Assembly (NCBI GenBank): GCA_963576475.1
Contig: OY754977.1
Coordinates: 18,079,003-18,143,002 of the forward strand
DNA length: 64,000 bases
Source of the DNA: Molanna angustata
Taxonomy: Eukaryota; Arthropoda; Insecta; Trichoptera; Molannidae
Direction of reading: 5' to 3'
Part shown: positions 44,196 to 54,260 of the stretch, one piece after another
Layout of the letters: each line of letters opens with the position of its first letter
Numbering within the stretch: the stretch's first letter is position 1
Made by a program: the position numbers and the translations under genes
Notes under the pieces: model-generated
Databases searched by the model: none
What the model saw: the letters and a program-made list of their open reading frames with translations, nothing else
What the model was told of the DNA's origin: nothing

Positions 44196-45317
44196 TTGCT
44201 ATTCCTTTTTAGTTGCTATTTTCAAAAACTTCATTTTAGTTGCTATTTTCATTAGCTTAATTCCTTAACTTTTTATTTATTCATTGATAGCAAAGACCTT
44301 ATATACTATATTATAAGGTCTTTGATTGATAGCATTCTTTTTTTTTTCATTATTGCTGATTTTTTTTTCTTTTTATAAATTATCAGTTTAATTTTGATAC
44401 TATTTTTTCATTTTCTTTTATACCCACTTTATTTAATTTCACTTCTTATTTCATTTCTTTAATTTTGTTGTTCATTTTTACTTTTGAATACTTATTTCAA
44501 TATTTCATGTACCAATGTAATTATTCCTAGTCTGTCTTAAAACATGAATTATTCCTAGTTGGATAGACAAAGATTAATTGGAGAAACTCGTAAGATGGTA
44601 TATATATATACCTACTTCCCAACAACTATAAATAATTATTGTAAGTTCCTGTACGTATTTTACAATAAAGATTTAAATGAATACATCATTATTAATATGT
44701 AGAAATATGTCGTCACAAACACTAATTAGTATTCTCCGGATTGCGAATGGTATTCTTATTTTATGGAATCATTTGTATGATGATTTATTTATTAATCATT
44801 TATTTTATTTTATGTGTCAATTGATTGTATGATGGTTAATACGCTAAAACAAATTAGGATAGTGTTGTGTCATTTGATAAAATATTGAATAATCGACGAA
44901 CATGTAGGTATTATTTGTTTATTTTTGTTAATTTTTTATTTATATTTGTTAATTTTGGTGCATGTTATAAGACCGATTATTTCACTAGCCTGTAATCCAC
45001 ACCAAAGTTTTATTTTTTATAAATGTAAAGGTAGCTCATTAACTTTTTTCGAGATTTTCTTTAGCCCATAAACGGAAATTATGCTTATAATTGTAGCTAT
45101 TTTTAAGCCAAAAATGGCCTCTTTGGTGAACAAAATTATGGTCAGTAACAGTTGGTTTTCCTAATACGCCAAATGTTAGGGATATCCATTTAAATCCTAG
45201 CCAACCCGCCTAGCCGAAAAGAAATGTTGCAAAAGAAAAGACTACCTACAATCAGTATAGATTTACAGTATAGTGAGTTAACTTCAAGAGACGACACAGT
45301 GCACTTCACCTACATAT
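44196..45317. other. AT-rich, unannotated
   Basis: 44291-44324 holds a short inverted repeat (CAAAGACCTTAT..ATAAGGTCTTTG). 44370-44670 is T-rich, ending in CAATAAAG, and could be an old 3' end. Otherwise nothing seen. Confidence 0.35.
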
Positions 45318-45455
45318 ATGAAATCAGTTTACCTACGTTTTAGAGCATTTTTTTACATAGTTTTCTTCATCATAGTTCATAGTGTTTCGTGTTTGTGTTC
45401 CTGTACTACAAATAACATTCTAGATCATCTTCACATTGGTACGTCGCGGCTGGCG
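45318..45455 (+). CDS. Possible first coding exon of a secreted protein
   Basis: ATG opens a 46-codon exon: a basic start (MKSVYLRFR), a hydrophobic core (AFFYIVFFIIVHSVSC) like a signal peptide with cleavage near the Ser/Cys residues, then a Cys-containing stretch (CLCSCTTNNILDHLHIG). It ends at GCG followed by a consensus splice donor GTAAGT (45456-45461), in phase 0. Reading through the donor the frame stops at 45527. The combination of ATG, signal peptide and ideal donor is uncommon by chance in this AT-rich DNA. I do not recognise the protein and cannot find a matching acceptor exon downstream. It could be a chance frame. No overlap with any repeat I identified. Confidence 0.4.
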
Positions 45456-46170
45456 GTAAGTACAAATTTACCTTCATTGATCTATGCTCCTTTCGAAATT
45501 TTGTTTACCTTCCATTCCCGATTTTAATCCCTATACAGTCCATTTGCTCCAACACAAAACACAGTGTCACTAGAAAGGATCTTCCATGATGAAATGTCAA
45601 ACAATACTGTAGGTACAAAATTACCATGACTATTTGCAAAAATATTTCGAAATAAATCACTCATCTTATTTGTTCCAAAGACATTTTTCGTAGATTTTTG
45701 ACCAAATTTCTATAAAAACCCATGCACAGTGCACTAAGCCCACAAACGGTTACAACATAGTATCATATATGCATTTTGAGCAATGACAAATTAATGATTT
45801 AAAAGATATATTTGATTCTAAATGATAATTATAATTTATCATAAAGACGAAATATGTATAATCGATTGTATCATAATAAATACACAGCCGGTAAATGGTA
45901 ACCGTCCAAATAGTCATTTTAAAAGATAATTAAAATTCTATGGCCCTTAGATGATGTAATATGGTGGCTCTTCTAATGGAAATAAATAATTACATCGATG
46001 ATTGTTGGAAAAAGTATTTCAGTGGTTAGAAACTACATGGCATACACACATAATGTGAATATTTCATTTTTATTTTCATGACAATAATATGTGTTTTGAA
46101 AAGATCAGAAATATTCCTAATTTGATCTTCAGAAATGTATAATTATATCCAGATAAATTAAACAAAAATA
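45456..46170. other. Unannotated; intron if the preceding exon is real
   Basis: AT-rich, no second exon recognised. Confidence 0.35.
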
Positions 46171-47610
46171 AGTCCTTTCTGTGGTATATACATACTTATG
46201 AAATACAGTTTGAAGTATCTCAAAATTGATAGGAGAAAAATGTCCTATTAATAGTCGAAGTATTTCATCATTATAACGTTAATGACACTATTTAGTTGTG
46301 ATATTTGTGGCCAAAAACATGCAAATAGTGACTTAACTAAACAAAATAGAAGTCTTTTCTATGTTATTCTTATAATGCAGCTTGAAGTATCCCGAATTTG
46401 ATAAGAGAAAAATGTTCTATTAATAGTCGAAGTATTTCATCATTATAACGTTAATGACACTATTTAGTTGTGATATTTGTGGCCAAAAACATGCAAATAG
46501 TGACTTAACTAAACAAAATAGAAGTCTTTTCTATGTTATTCTTATAATGCAGCTTGAAGTATCCCGAATTTGATAGGAGAAAAATGTTCTATTAATAGTC
46601 GAAGTATTTCATCATTATAACGTTAATGACACTATTTAGTTGTGATATTTGTGGCCAAAAACATGCAAATAGTGACTTAACTAAACAAAATAGAAGTCGA
46701 ATATTTTTATTATTGCATATGCGCAAACATTGGATTTTTTTCCCTGTCGGGAGTCAAAGATATTTTTTAACAGATTTTTAATTATCTCAATAGAGACGAA
46801 GTAAACCAGCCGATGACAGGTCGTAAGCCCTGTAGGTGCCTTGATTTCCCGGTTCTCCTACAATAAATATTCCAACTTCGTCTCTATTGAGATAATTAAA
46901 AATCTGTTAAAAAAAATAGAAGTCTTTTCTATGTTATTCTTATAATGCAGCTTGAAGTATCCCGAATTTGATAGGAGAAAAATGTTCTATTAATAGTCGA
47001 AGTATTTCATCATTATAACGTTAATGACACTATTTAGTTGTGATATTTGTGGCCAAAAACATGCAAATAGTGACTTAACTAAACAAAATAGAAGTCTTTT
47101 CTATGTTATTCTTATAATGCAGCTTGAAGTATCCCGAATTTGATAGGAGAAAAATGTTCTATTAATAGTCGAAGTATTTCATCATTATAACGTTAATGAC
47201 ACTATTTAGTTGTGATATTTGTGGCCAAAAACATGCAAATAGTGACTTAACTAAACAAAATAGAAGTCTTTTCTATGTTATTCTTATAATGCAGCTTGAA
47301 GTATCCCGAATTTGATAGGAGAAAAATGTTCTATTAATAGTCGAAGTATTTCATCATTATAACGTTAATGACACTATTTAGTTGTGATATTTGTGGCCAA
47401 AAACATGCAAATAGTGACTTAACTAAACAAAATAGAAGTCTTTTCGATGTTAATCTTATAATGCAGCTTGAAGTATCTCGAAATTTACATAAGGAAAAAG
47501 TCCTAATTAGTAGTCGAAGTATGTCATCACTAAAATGTTAATAACACTATTTAGCTGTCATATTTGTGGCCAAAAACAAGCAAACAGTGACCAAAGTCAC
47601 TATAGAAAAT
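46171..47610 (+). repeat. 172-bp tandem repeat array
   Basis: Seven units starting at 46171, 46351, 46523, 46921, 47093, 47265 and 47437. The five central ones are nearly identical; the first (180 bp) and last are clearly diverged. Each holds CTTGAAGTATCCCGAATTTG, CATCATTATAACGTTAATGA and GTGGCCAAAAACATGCAAAT. The array is interrupted between the third and fourth units by the insertion at 46699-46920. Diverged edges with a homogeneous centre are typical of unequal exchange. Confidence 0.95.
46699..46920 (+). mobile_element. Dispersed repeat S, copy 2, inserted in the 172-bp array
   Basis: About 210 bp plus a duplicated AAAATAGAAGTC on each side, a 12-bp target duplication preceded by an A-rich end. 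The 5' part matches 43266-43440. Within it 46762-46803 and 46875-46916 form a perfect inverted repeat of about 41 nt (AACAGATTTTTAATTATCTC..), enclosing the shared CAGCCGATGACAGG segment. No protein. Confidence 0.8.
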
Positions 47611-47611
47611 A

Positions 47612-47712
47612 GTCTCCAGAATGCGGCAACATGTTATTGGGTATGTATTAAATTTATATTTGACATTGTACCTGTTAGTTGCCAGAGAAGTAATAAATAA
47701 ATTAACAAATTA
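47612..47712 (+). mobile_element. SINE 3' fragment
   Basis: GTCTCCAGAATGCGGCAACA and TTATTGGGTATGTATTAAAT, then TTGCCAGAGAAGTAATAAAT, match the 3' half of the SINE at 35485-35722, including the AATAAATAAAT tail. It abuts the end of the 172-bp array. Confidence 0.7.
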
Positions 47713-47753
47713 ATATTTCATAATATTACAACTTAATTTATTTTATTGCTTGA

Positions 47754-48020
47754 ATAGATTCACGTTGGGTGGTTGTGAGAAATTTCCGTATAGCAATAAG
47801 CCCCCCATTTCACTTATTTAAAATAAAACATATATGTAGAGATAAAATAAAAACTTCACATATCGAATTGGAAGAAAAAGATGGATTGATAATTGATGAA
47901 CTTTACACAAACCTTCAAATTGATCGTAAAGCAAAGTTATTTCAAGTCGTATGGCCTATAGATGACCATTTATTTCTGAAATATCCATGTTCTAAAATCA
48001 ATCAAGTAAGGTCACATTGA
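47754..48020 (+). other. Unrecognised open frame, possible orphan exon
   Basis: An 88-codon open stretch with fairly protein-like composition (SHIELEEKDGLIIDELYTNL, VVWPIDDHLFLKYPC). A T-rich tract and TAG (47757) precede it and CAAGTAAGG (48003-48011) could be a donor. It has no ATG and no family I know. Its phase does not fit the exon at 45318. Low support. Confidence 0.2.
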
Positions 48021-51000
48021 CGAAGTTAAAAAAAATAACCAAGACTGTAAAAGGTGTGTTTTAATAACGGGACGAATACAAATTCCAGTTCTTTATCCCT
48101 GTCCATAATAGAGGCTTGTGTATAGATATAGATGACAAAGTGACCGTGTTTCTTTCGGTTGCATTGTCCAAGATTCACGATTGGTGACTGGGCGAAGTTC
48201 TTAGAGACGCCAAGGCATTTCCCTGGAACCGACCAAGGAATTCTTTGTATCGAGGGAACACCATGACGTTGCACAATCATCATATGGAAATAGCCTCTGA
48301 ATGCCTTTAAGTATATGTATACATAATATTATGGACCGGTGCTGAGCTCCAATATCCAATCACGTCACATTCAGTCGGGTAATTTGAGTTTGATCTAAAC
48401 AGAAATGAAGTCCTACTTAATATGAGTATCAAATCTTAAACATGAAATTTTTAATTATTGTGAACTAACTTACTTAGTTATGTATTGCAAGCGGGTGCAT
48501 TTGCAATTTATAATACATATGCACTTAATAATAGCATAAGTAGTAAATATTTTTATCAGTATATTCGAACTCTGAAGTAATATATTTATATCGACAATTA
48601 TTATGAGGACTTTTCAATTATTATTGACAGTAAAGGATTTTTCAATGAAGTTGAATGCTTTATTCGACATGACGTGTGTTTGCTTGTTCAATGAACATAA
48701 ATGATTGATATGACTGCGAAATTTTAACGAGGGAAAAGTTTTAATAACGTACAAAATAAATAAAAATTACTGTTAAATTATTCCAAAAGTATTTTATTAA
48801 AACTGCAAAATTGAATACAAAAAATCACATCGTATTGATAAACTCTTCCGTTTTTGGAAGTCGGTGAAAAACAAACTTTTGTTATGTCATATGGCTCAAT
48901 AGAGGAATGATTTCTATCACCCTAGAAATTCTTCAAATACAATTTTCTTGGTCTTATAGCTGAGAATGGCAGATATACTCAAGCACTCGATGTTTGGTCT
49001 ACCACCATGGACTGTCTTGGATAGATCGAAGGGCTTCCAAAGGTATTCCATTAGGTCAGGCATCGAGCTCTGGACTTTCTACACTTCACTCTCCATAACA
49101 AGAAGCAAGGAGGAGGTAATCGGAGGCCTTTCTGGCAATATAATATTATTTTTTTGTTATTGCTTTACTTTTTTTGTCTACAAAGAATACACTGAAAAAA
49201 ATAATTGTGACGACCTGCGTTTTTAGCCAAACTTTTGTTATCAGTAATAAAAGTGAATATATTTATGGTACAAAATATTTAGTTCCACAAAACGAACTGT
49301 TTTGTAGTCACTATAGTTAATTAACATAACTTTTTTTTCAGTGTACCCTGCTATTTTTCTCTCTTTTTTATGTGTATCTATTTATTAGCTTATTTTTGTC
49401 ACTGTTACTCTTTTTTTCTTTTTTAATTAATAGGTATCTAGTGTATTTTATTTTTCTCCTCAATTGTGTTCTTTTTGTATTTGTTTGTATTATTAATGTG
49501 TTTACACTTATTGTTGTTCTTGTTATGCCTACATACATACCTACTTTTCAATATGTTTAATGTAAATGCCCTTTTAATGGCGTACATATAATAAAATAAA
49601 TAAGATGTCTTAAATATTGATGGATGCGCTGACGACACACGATTCTTTATACATAAATAGTTCATTAAATATGTAAAAAACAGTATTCCCCGGCAAAACC
49701 ACATTTGAGAAAATAAGAGTTCTGATAATCCTTTATTTTGTGTTTTTGACAGTGTTTCTATATTTCCATATTTTGGTCAAAATTGTCGAATACAAAATTT
49801 GGGATTCAAAAGATAAATAAGTAGGTACCTAACTAAATGTTTGCACATCTCAACTAAGATCACATTATTCAACAACGGAGGGTCCAATGGTCTCACAGAG
49901 CCACGATATCCGCACAGCTAGTCATAAATAAGATATATTTATTATTTATAAGGCAATCTCATTCGATATGAAGCCCTTCATAAATCTTCGTCTCGTAGTG
50001 GACATTTTGATAGCATTCATATTGACGGAGGCGATTCCGCTCCCACCGGGACTCGACATAGATTCTAGACACATAACTATGTAGCGTGTACCGTGGGGGT
50101 GTCGCTTCACAATGCGGCTACCAAATTGCTTCCCATTGTAATCTGGACCTACCTAGGCAGACAGACCTTTGATGTCCTGCCTTCTCTACACGACACCTCT
50201 GACGACATATCGAATCGTTAGCGATTCGACACGATGGGATTATTACAAAATGCGGGCATCCAATCTTGATACATTACAATTTGTAACGCTTTGATTTTAA
50301 TCGTCTTTATTGTTGAATTAGAAAATTGATACCTGCAACTTGTATCTATTAGTTACCTATGTATGTTTTATAATTCAGTCAGCAAAAAAACTCATTCTTT
50401 CGTACCAAATTTGCTATTATCTCAAGCTGAATTTGATTGTTTAAATGCATTATCTATATTTATTTTTATTTTAGATTGTTTTATGTGATTGGCTACACAT
50501 ATGTACATAGGATGAATGATTGAATGTTGATTGTTTATAGAAGCAAGTATGTATAGATTAAAGTGAAATCAGACGCACGTAGTTACAGGTAGAGTATGTA
50601 TTAGACGTGATTTTAATAACAGTTTACAAAAAAAAATGTAGCGTTTGATCAGCGGATTTTTCAAATATTTCCATGGCGCATCTTTTTATAAAACAACTTC
50701 TCTTGCAATCTTCACTTCTCTGGGTTATAATCATTAATAAGTTGATTGCCATTCAGCAGCAAAGTGGCTACTTTTACAAAGTGCAAGGAAATATTCATTA
50801 GGTACCTATATGTTATAGAACGATTGATCTATTTTCGATTTTTAACCGAACAAAAATAGATCAATTGCGAATTTTAATGATACTTCGCTCACATATTATA
50901 GGAAATGCGTATATTATTGGTAGAATTAGGAGTTTCTTTAGAACTTTACACAGGAAGGTGATCTTTATCTTAGGAATTTTTATTTAGATTATTACATAAA

Positions 51001-52400
51001 TCTTTAAATCTTACCTTAGTTGGTCATTACGTTGAAAATTAACGTAATGACCAAATTAAAAAGAGTTAGAATTACTTTTGAAGGCAGATACCAATGATCA
51101 CAAAAAAAGTTGAAAAATTGAGGTTATGCGACGTGACCAGTAATTAAGGTGATCTCACATGACTGTATGTATACACTACACTGACAGCACTCAAATGACG
51201 ACTATTATTTATAGCCATCTCGGCTAATAGCAATGGCTATCTTCATAATAGACACTTGGATTTGCAATGGTCATATGTCAAACTTAACGAGGTAATGTGG
51301 GTTGGTAGAGACTGGATACATACAAGTCTACTGATTATCTGTATCTAGACATACATGTATAAGACAATAAGCAACTTTTTTCTCGTTTATCCACATCAAA
51401 TAATCATTTCAACGAATTGGTCATAGCGCACATCTTACCCTTTTTTTTACCCTCCAGTATATTGTATAGGTGGAGGAGTTATTTTACTGACACATTTTAT
51501 AAAATTATTGTAGTACATCATATAGTGGACACTTGGAAAACCAGGCGATTTGTGACATCGTTTTTCTGCACCACAAGTACCGCTTCTTCGTCCAGCAAGT
51601 ACGCTGTTACATTTAATTGTTTACTAGTTTTGTTTAAACTCCACCTTTCGGGAACTTTGATAACCTCCAGTACCTAACTCTTTATGTTCGACTTTTTATT
51701 TATACGATCTCATGTCGAAATAAGGAGATGAATTAATTTACAAAATTCTGGAGTGGTAAAATTTATGTCATGATTAATTTTTTAGATCTACAATCAACAT
51801 GCATACCTATATTTTGGAATTGTAGCATGAGAGTTTGCTACAAACATGCAGCCATTGATGAAAACAATTACACAGGCATTAACAATAGGTATTAATATTT
51901 TATCATATTTTTTTTTAATTAGGGAACAGCCATGAATTGACACCTAATGTACAATTTAAATCTTTCGATGGATGCAAATATCTACCTACTACTGGAATGA
52001 TTTTTAACATATTAATAATACATATAATGTACGAATTCCATTAAACCATTGCCATTTTGAGATTGTCCTTTGTAATTAATTAACGGTACGAAAATAATTA
52101 TGTATATTTGATTATTTTGATGCAGTTATATTGGTACGTAATGAATGTTGGCTGTTTGTATCCCACGTATTCCAACAAGAGTAAGGACGTGATTGCAGGT
52201 GACATTTGCGTGTCGCTGGACTCCATTCAGGACATTTGCATTCTCACCTGATAACCGTTGACGTTTGATTGCTGGCTCCCGTTTAATCTTCAATAAATTA
52301 ACAACGATTGGAAGAATTAACAAAACAACCACAAGATAACTTTACTAAGTATGCAGTTATCGTCTTCGCATGAAAAAGGATTATGGAATTTATTTTAATT
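48021..52400. other. Long unannotated AT-rich region
   Basis: No coding frame with recognisable motifs. 48966-49226 and 51417-51677 hold frames of about 86 codons of unclear origin. 49370-49610 is T-rich and ends in AAAATAAATAAG, possibly a LINE 3' end. 50090-50250 is GC-richer with repeats of CGATTCG and no frame. Nothing else identified. Confidence 0.35.
51020..51054. repeat. Perfect short hairpin
   Basis: TTGGTCATTACGTT, a 7-nt loop, then AACGTAATGACCAA; 14-nt arms without mismatch. Confidence 0.75.
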
Positions 52401-52486
52401 ATTATATTTCTTTATTTATTTTATTTATTTATTCTTAATTTATTTATTTATTCATTTATTTGTTTATTAATAATTTATTTATTCAT

Positions 52487-52569
<83 letters not shown>

Positions 52570-52590
52570 TTTTTTTTTTTATTAAAGAAA
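52401..52590 (-). repeat. (AAAT)n tail microsatellite of LINE family B
   Basis: 52481-52572 is pure ATTT repeat on the plus strand, impure before it. On the minus strand it follows the LINE B 3' untranslated region, so it is the expanded LINE tail. Confidence 0.85.
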
Positions 52591-54078
52591 CCAAAAATAC
52601 ATAGATACAAAAATACATTTTACAATTAAGATAATAATATACACATATAGATAGCAAAAATATATATACGTTGATACATATATACTTTATTATTATTATT
52701 TTGGTATAAACCACTTCACTAGGCAGAGCCTGTTTCGAGGTGGCGAAAAATAAAGTCGCATTATATACTACAGATTATATTACGTTCATTATTTTACTAT
52801 TTTTTACACTAGATATAAAGTTACAAATTATTGAGGCTTAAGCAAGTTTCCGCAGTAAATAATGCCTTTCCTTCTTATCCATGATTCTATTGTTTGTTTT
52901 AGTTTCAGTTTTTTCATCAACTGAATGTCTTTAATTTCTTTATTTATAAGATTAAAAATTTTTGCAGCTAAGTAATAATAATGTCTTTGTCCGAATGTCG
53001 TGTTTGTCTTTGGAGTCAAGAGTAAATGTCTATGTGTCGTTTCGTAATTGTGTTGTACTGTAATGTGATTGACTTTGTCCCTTTGAAAATGAATAGAGAT
53101 AATTTTTATATATAATTGTGGTATGTTAAAAACTGAAAATTCTTTAAATAATTGTATTGTTGGATATGTGAGAGGTTTTTTCATTATGACCTTAATTAAA
53201 GCTTTTTGTGCCTTAATTAGAGGGTCCATATTAATTTTAGCAGCACCACCCCAACCGATTATACCATGTGTGATAATTGATTGTGCTAATGCATAATATA
53301 TTGTTTTTAAATTGTTTGTTGTTATTATGTTTCGTATGTTTTTAAAAATATAGATCAATTTTCGTAATTTTCCCGCAACTGTATTTATTTGTTCTGTCCA
53401 TCTCAAGTAGTGGTCGATGTAAATGCCTAAATATTTGTATGTCGGAGTCCTTGTCAGTGGTTTGCAAAAGCAATTTTGTTCAGTTGTACACTCATGTATG
53501 GTTAATTTATTATTTTGTTTAGGTTGTCGTCTAGAGTCTATACTGAATGTCATGTATTGTGTTTTGTCAATATTTAGTGTAAGTAGGTTTACGTCTAGCC
53601 ATTGTTTTATCTTTTTAATACCTTCAGTAGCTTTTTTAAATGAACTTGTCCATGAATCAGAAGTGAAAATGAGAACTGTGTCATCCGCATAGCAGATAAC
53701 GTCTCCTTGAATGTTAAGTTGGCATAAAGAATTTATGTATAACAAGAACAAAACCGGACCCAAGGTACTTCCTTGCGGAACTCCATAAGAGATATTTCTA
53801 TTTAGACTTCTTGAGTTGCCTACGCTAAGCGAATGAGAGCGGTCAGTTATATAAGACTTGAACCAGTTGTATTCATTGTTCAAAATTCCAATATTTTCTA
53901 TTTTTTTTAAAAGGATTCTATGCGACACTGTGTCGAAAGCTTTGCTCAAGTCTAAAAAAACTGCAATACAACTCTTACTCGCGTCAACGCCTTTCAATAT
54001 AGAGTTTGTTACTTTTAAAACCGCGTCTTGCACTCCCATATTCTTTCTAAAGCCGAATTGGTTATCAGATAAAATTTT
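52591..54078 (-). mobile_element. LINE family B (Jockey/CR1-like), 5'-truncated
   Basis: About 1.5 kb comprising a reverse transcriptase C-terminal two-thirds and a 3' untranslated region with CACTTCACTAGGCAGAGCCT and GAGGTGG, ending in an AAAT microsatellite. The 5' end is cut inside the coding frame at the TTTA repeat that is the tail of LINE family A (54079-54165). A short 3' relative is at 25018-25135. Confidence 0.9.
52828..54078 (-). CDS. LINE reverse transcriptase, partial
   Basis: About 416 codons, open from KILSDNQFGFRKN (just inside the truncation) to a stop at 52828. It shows canonical non-LTR reverse transcriptase blocks: AVFLDLSKAFDTVSHRILL (first catalytic Asp), YGVPQGSTLGPVLFLLYIN, and CYADDTVLI with the catalytic Asp pair, then LTLNIDKTQYMTF, YKYLGIYIDHYLRW and a C-terminal IITHGIIGWGG segment. 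The endonuclease and the start of the protein are missing, so it cannot act alone. The uninterrupted frame implies a fairly recent insertion. Family-level assignment Jockey versus CR1 is not certain. Confidence 0.9.
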   Translation of the reverse strand, partial: KILSDNQFGFRKNMGVQDAVLKVTNSILKGVDASKSCIAVFLDLSKAFDTVSHRILLKKIENIGILNNEYNWFKSYITDRSHSLSVGNSRSLNRNISYGVPQGSTLGPVLFLLYINSLCQLNIQGDVICYADDTVLIFTSDSWTSSFKKATEGIKKIKQWLDVNLLTLNIDKTQYMTFSIDSRRQPKQNNKLTIHECTTEQNCFCKPLTRTPTYKYLGIYIDHYLRWTEQINTVAGKLRKLIYIFKNIRNIITTNNLKTIYYALAQSIITHGIIGWGGAAKINMDPLIKAQKALIKVIMKKPLTYPTIQLFKEFSVFNIPQLYIKIISIHFQRDKVNHITVQHNYETTHRHLLLTPKTNTTFGQRHYYYLAAKIFNLINKEIKDIQLMKKLKLKQTIESWIRRKGIIYCGNLLKPQ

Positions 54079-54260
54079 ATTTATTTATTTTATGTATTTA
54101 TTTACTTTTTTTATTTATTTATTTACTTAATTATTTATTTGTTTATCTTCTTGTACAGAATACAAAAAAACATAATGCACACTGGCGGGCTTACTGCCAT
54201 TTTAGGTAATTTCTTCCATACAACCAGAATTTTTAGTGATGACGTAACATACGTCGTTTA
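54079..54260 (-). mobile_element. LINE family A 3' end with TAAA tail
   Basis: On the minus strand, TTCTGGTTGTATGGAAGAAA and GTAAGCCCGCCAGTGT match the 3' segment of 1835-2338. It is followed by an impure (TAAA)n tail (54079-54165), where LINE B begins. Confidence 0.7.

Noticed and set aside
52126..52332. Minus-strand frame beginning VVLLILPIVVNLL as a secreted protein exon
   Set aside because: The frame has no ATG before the hydrophobic stretch and a stop lies just upstream. A GTGAGA donor-like sequence inside it is not enough.
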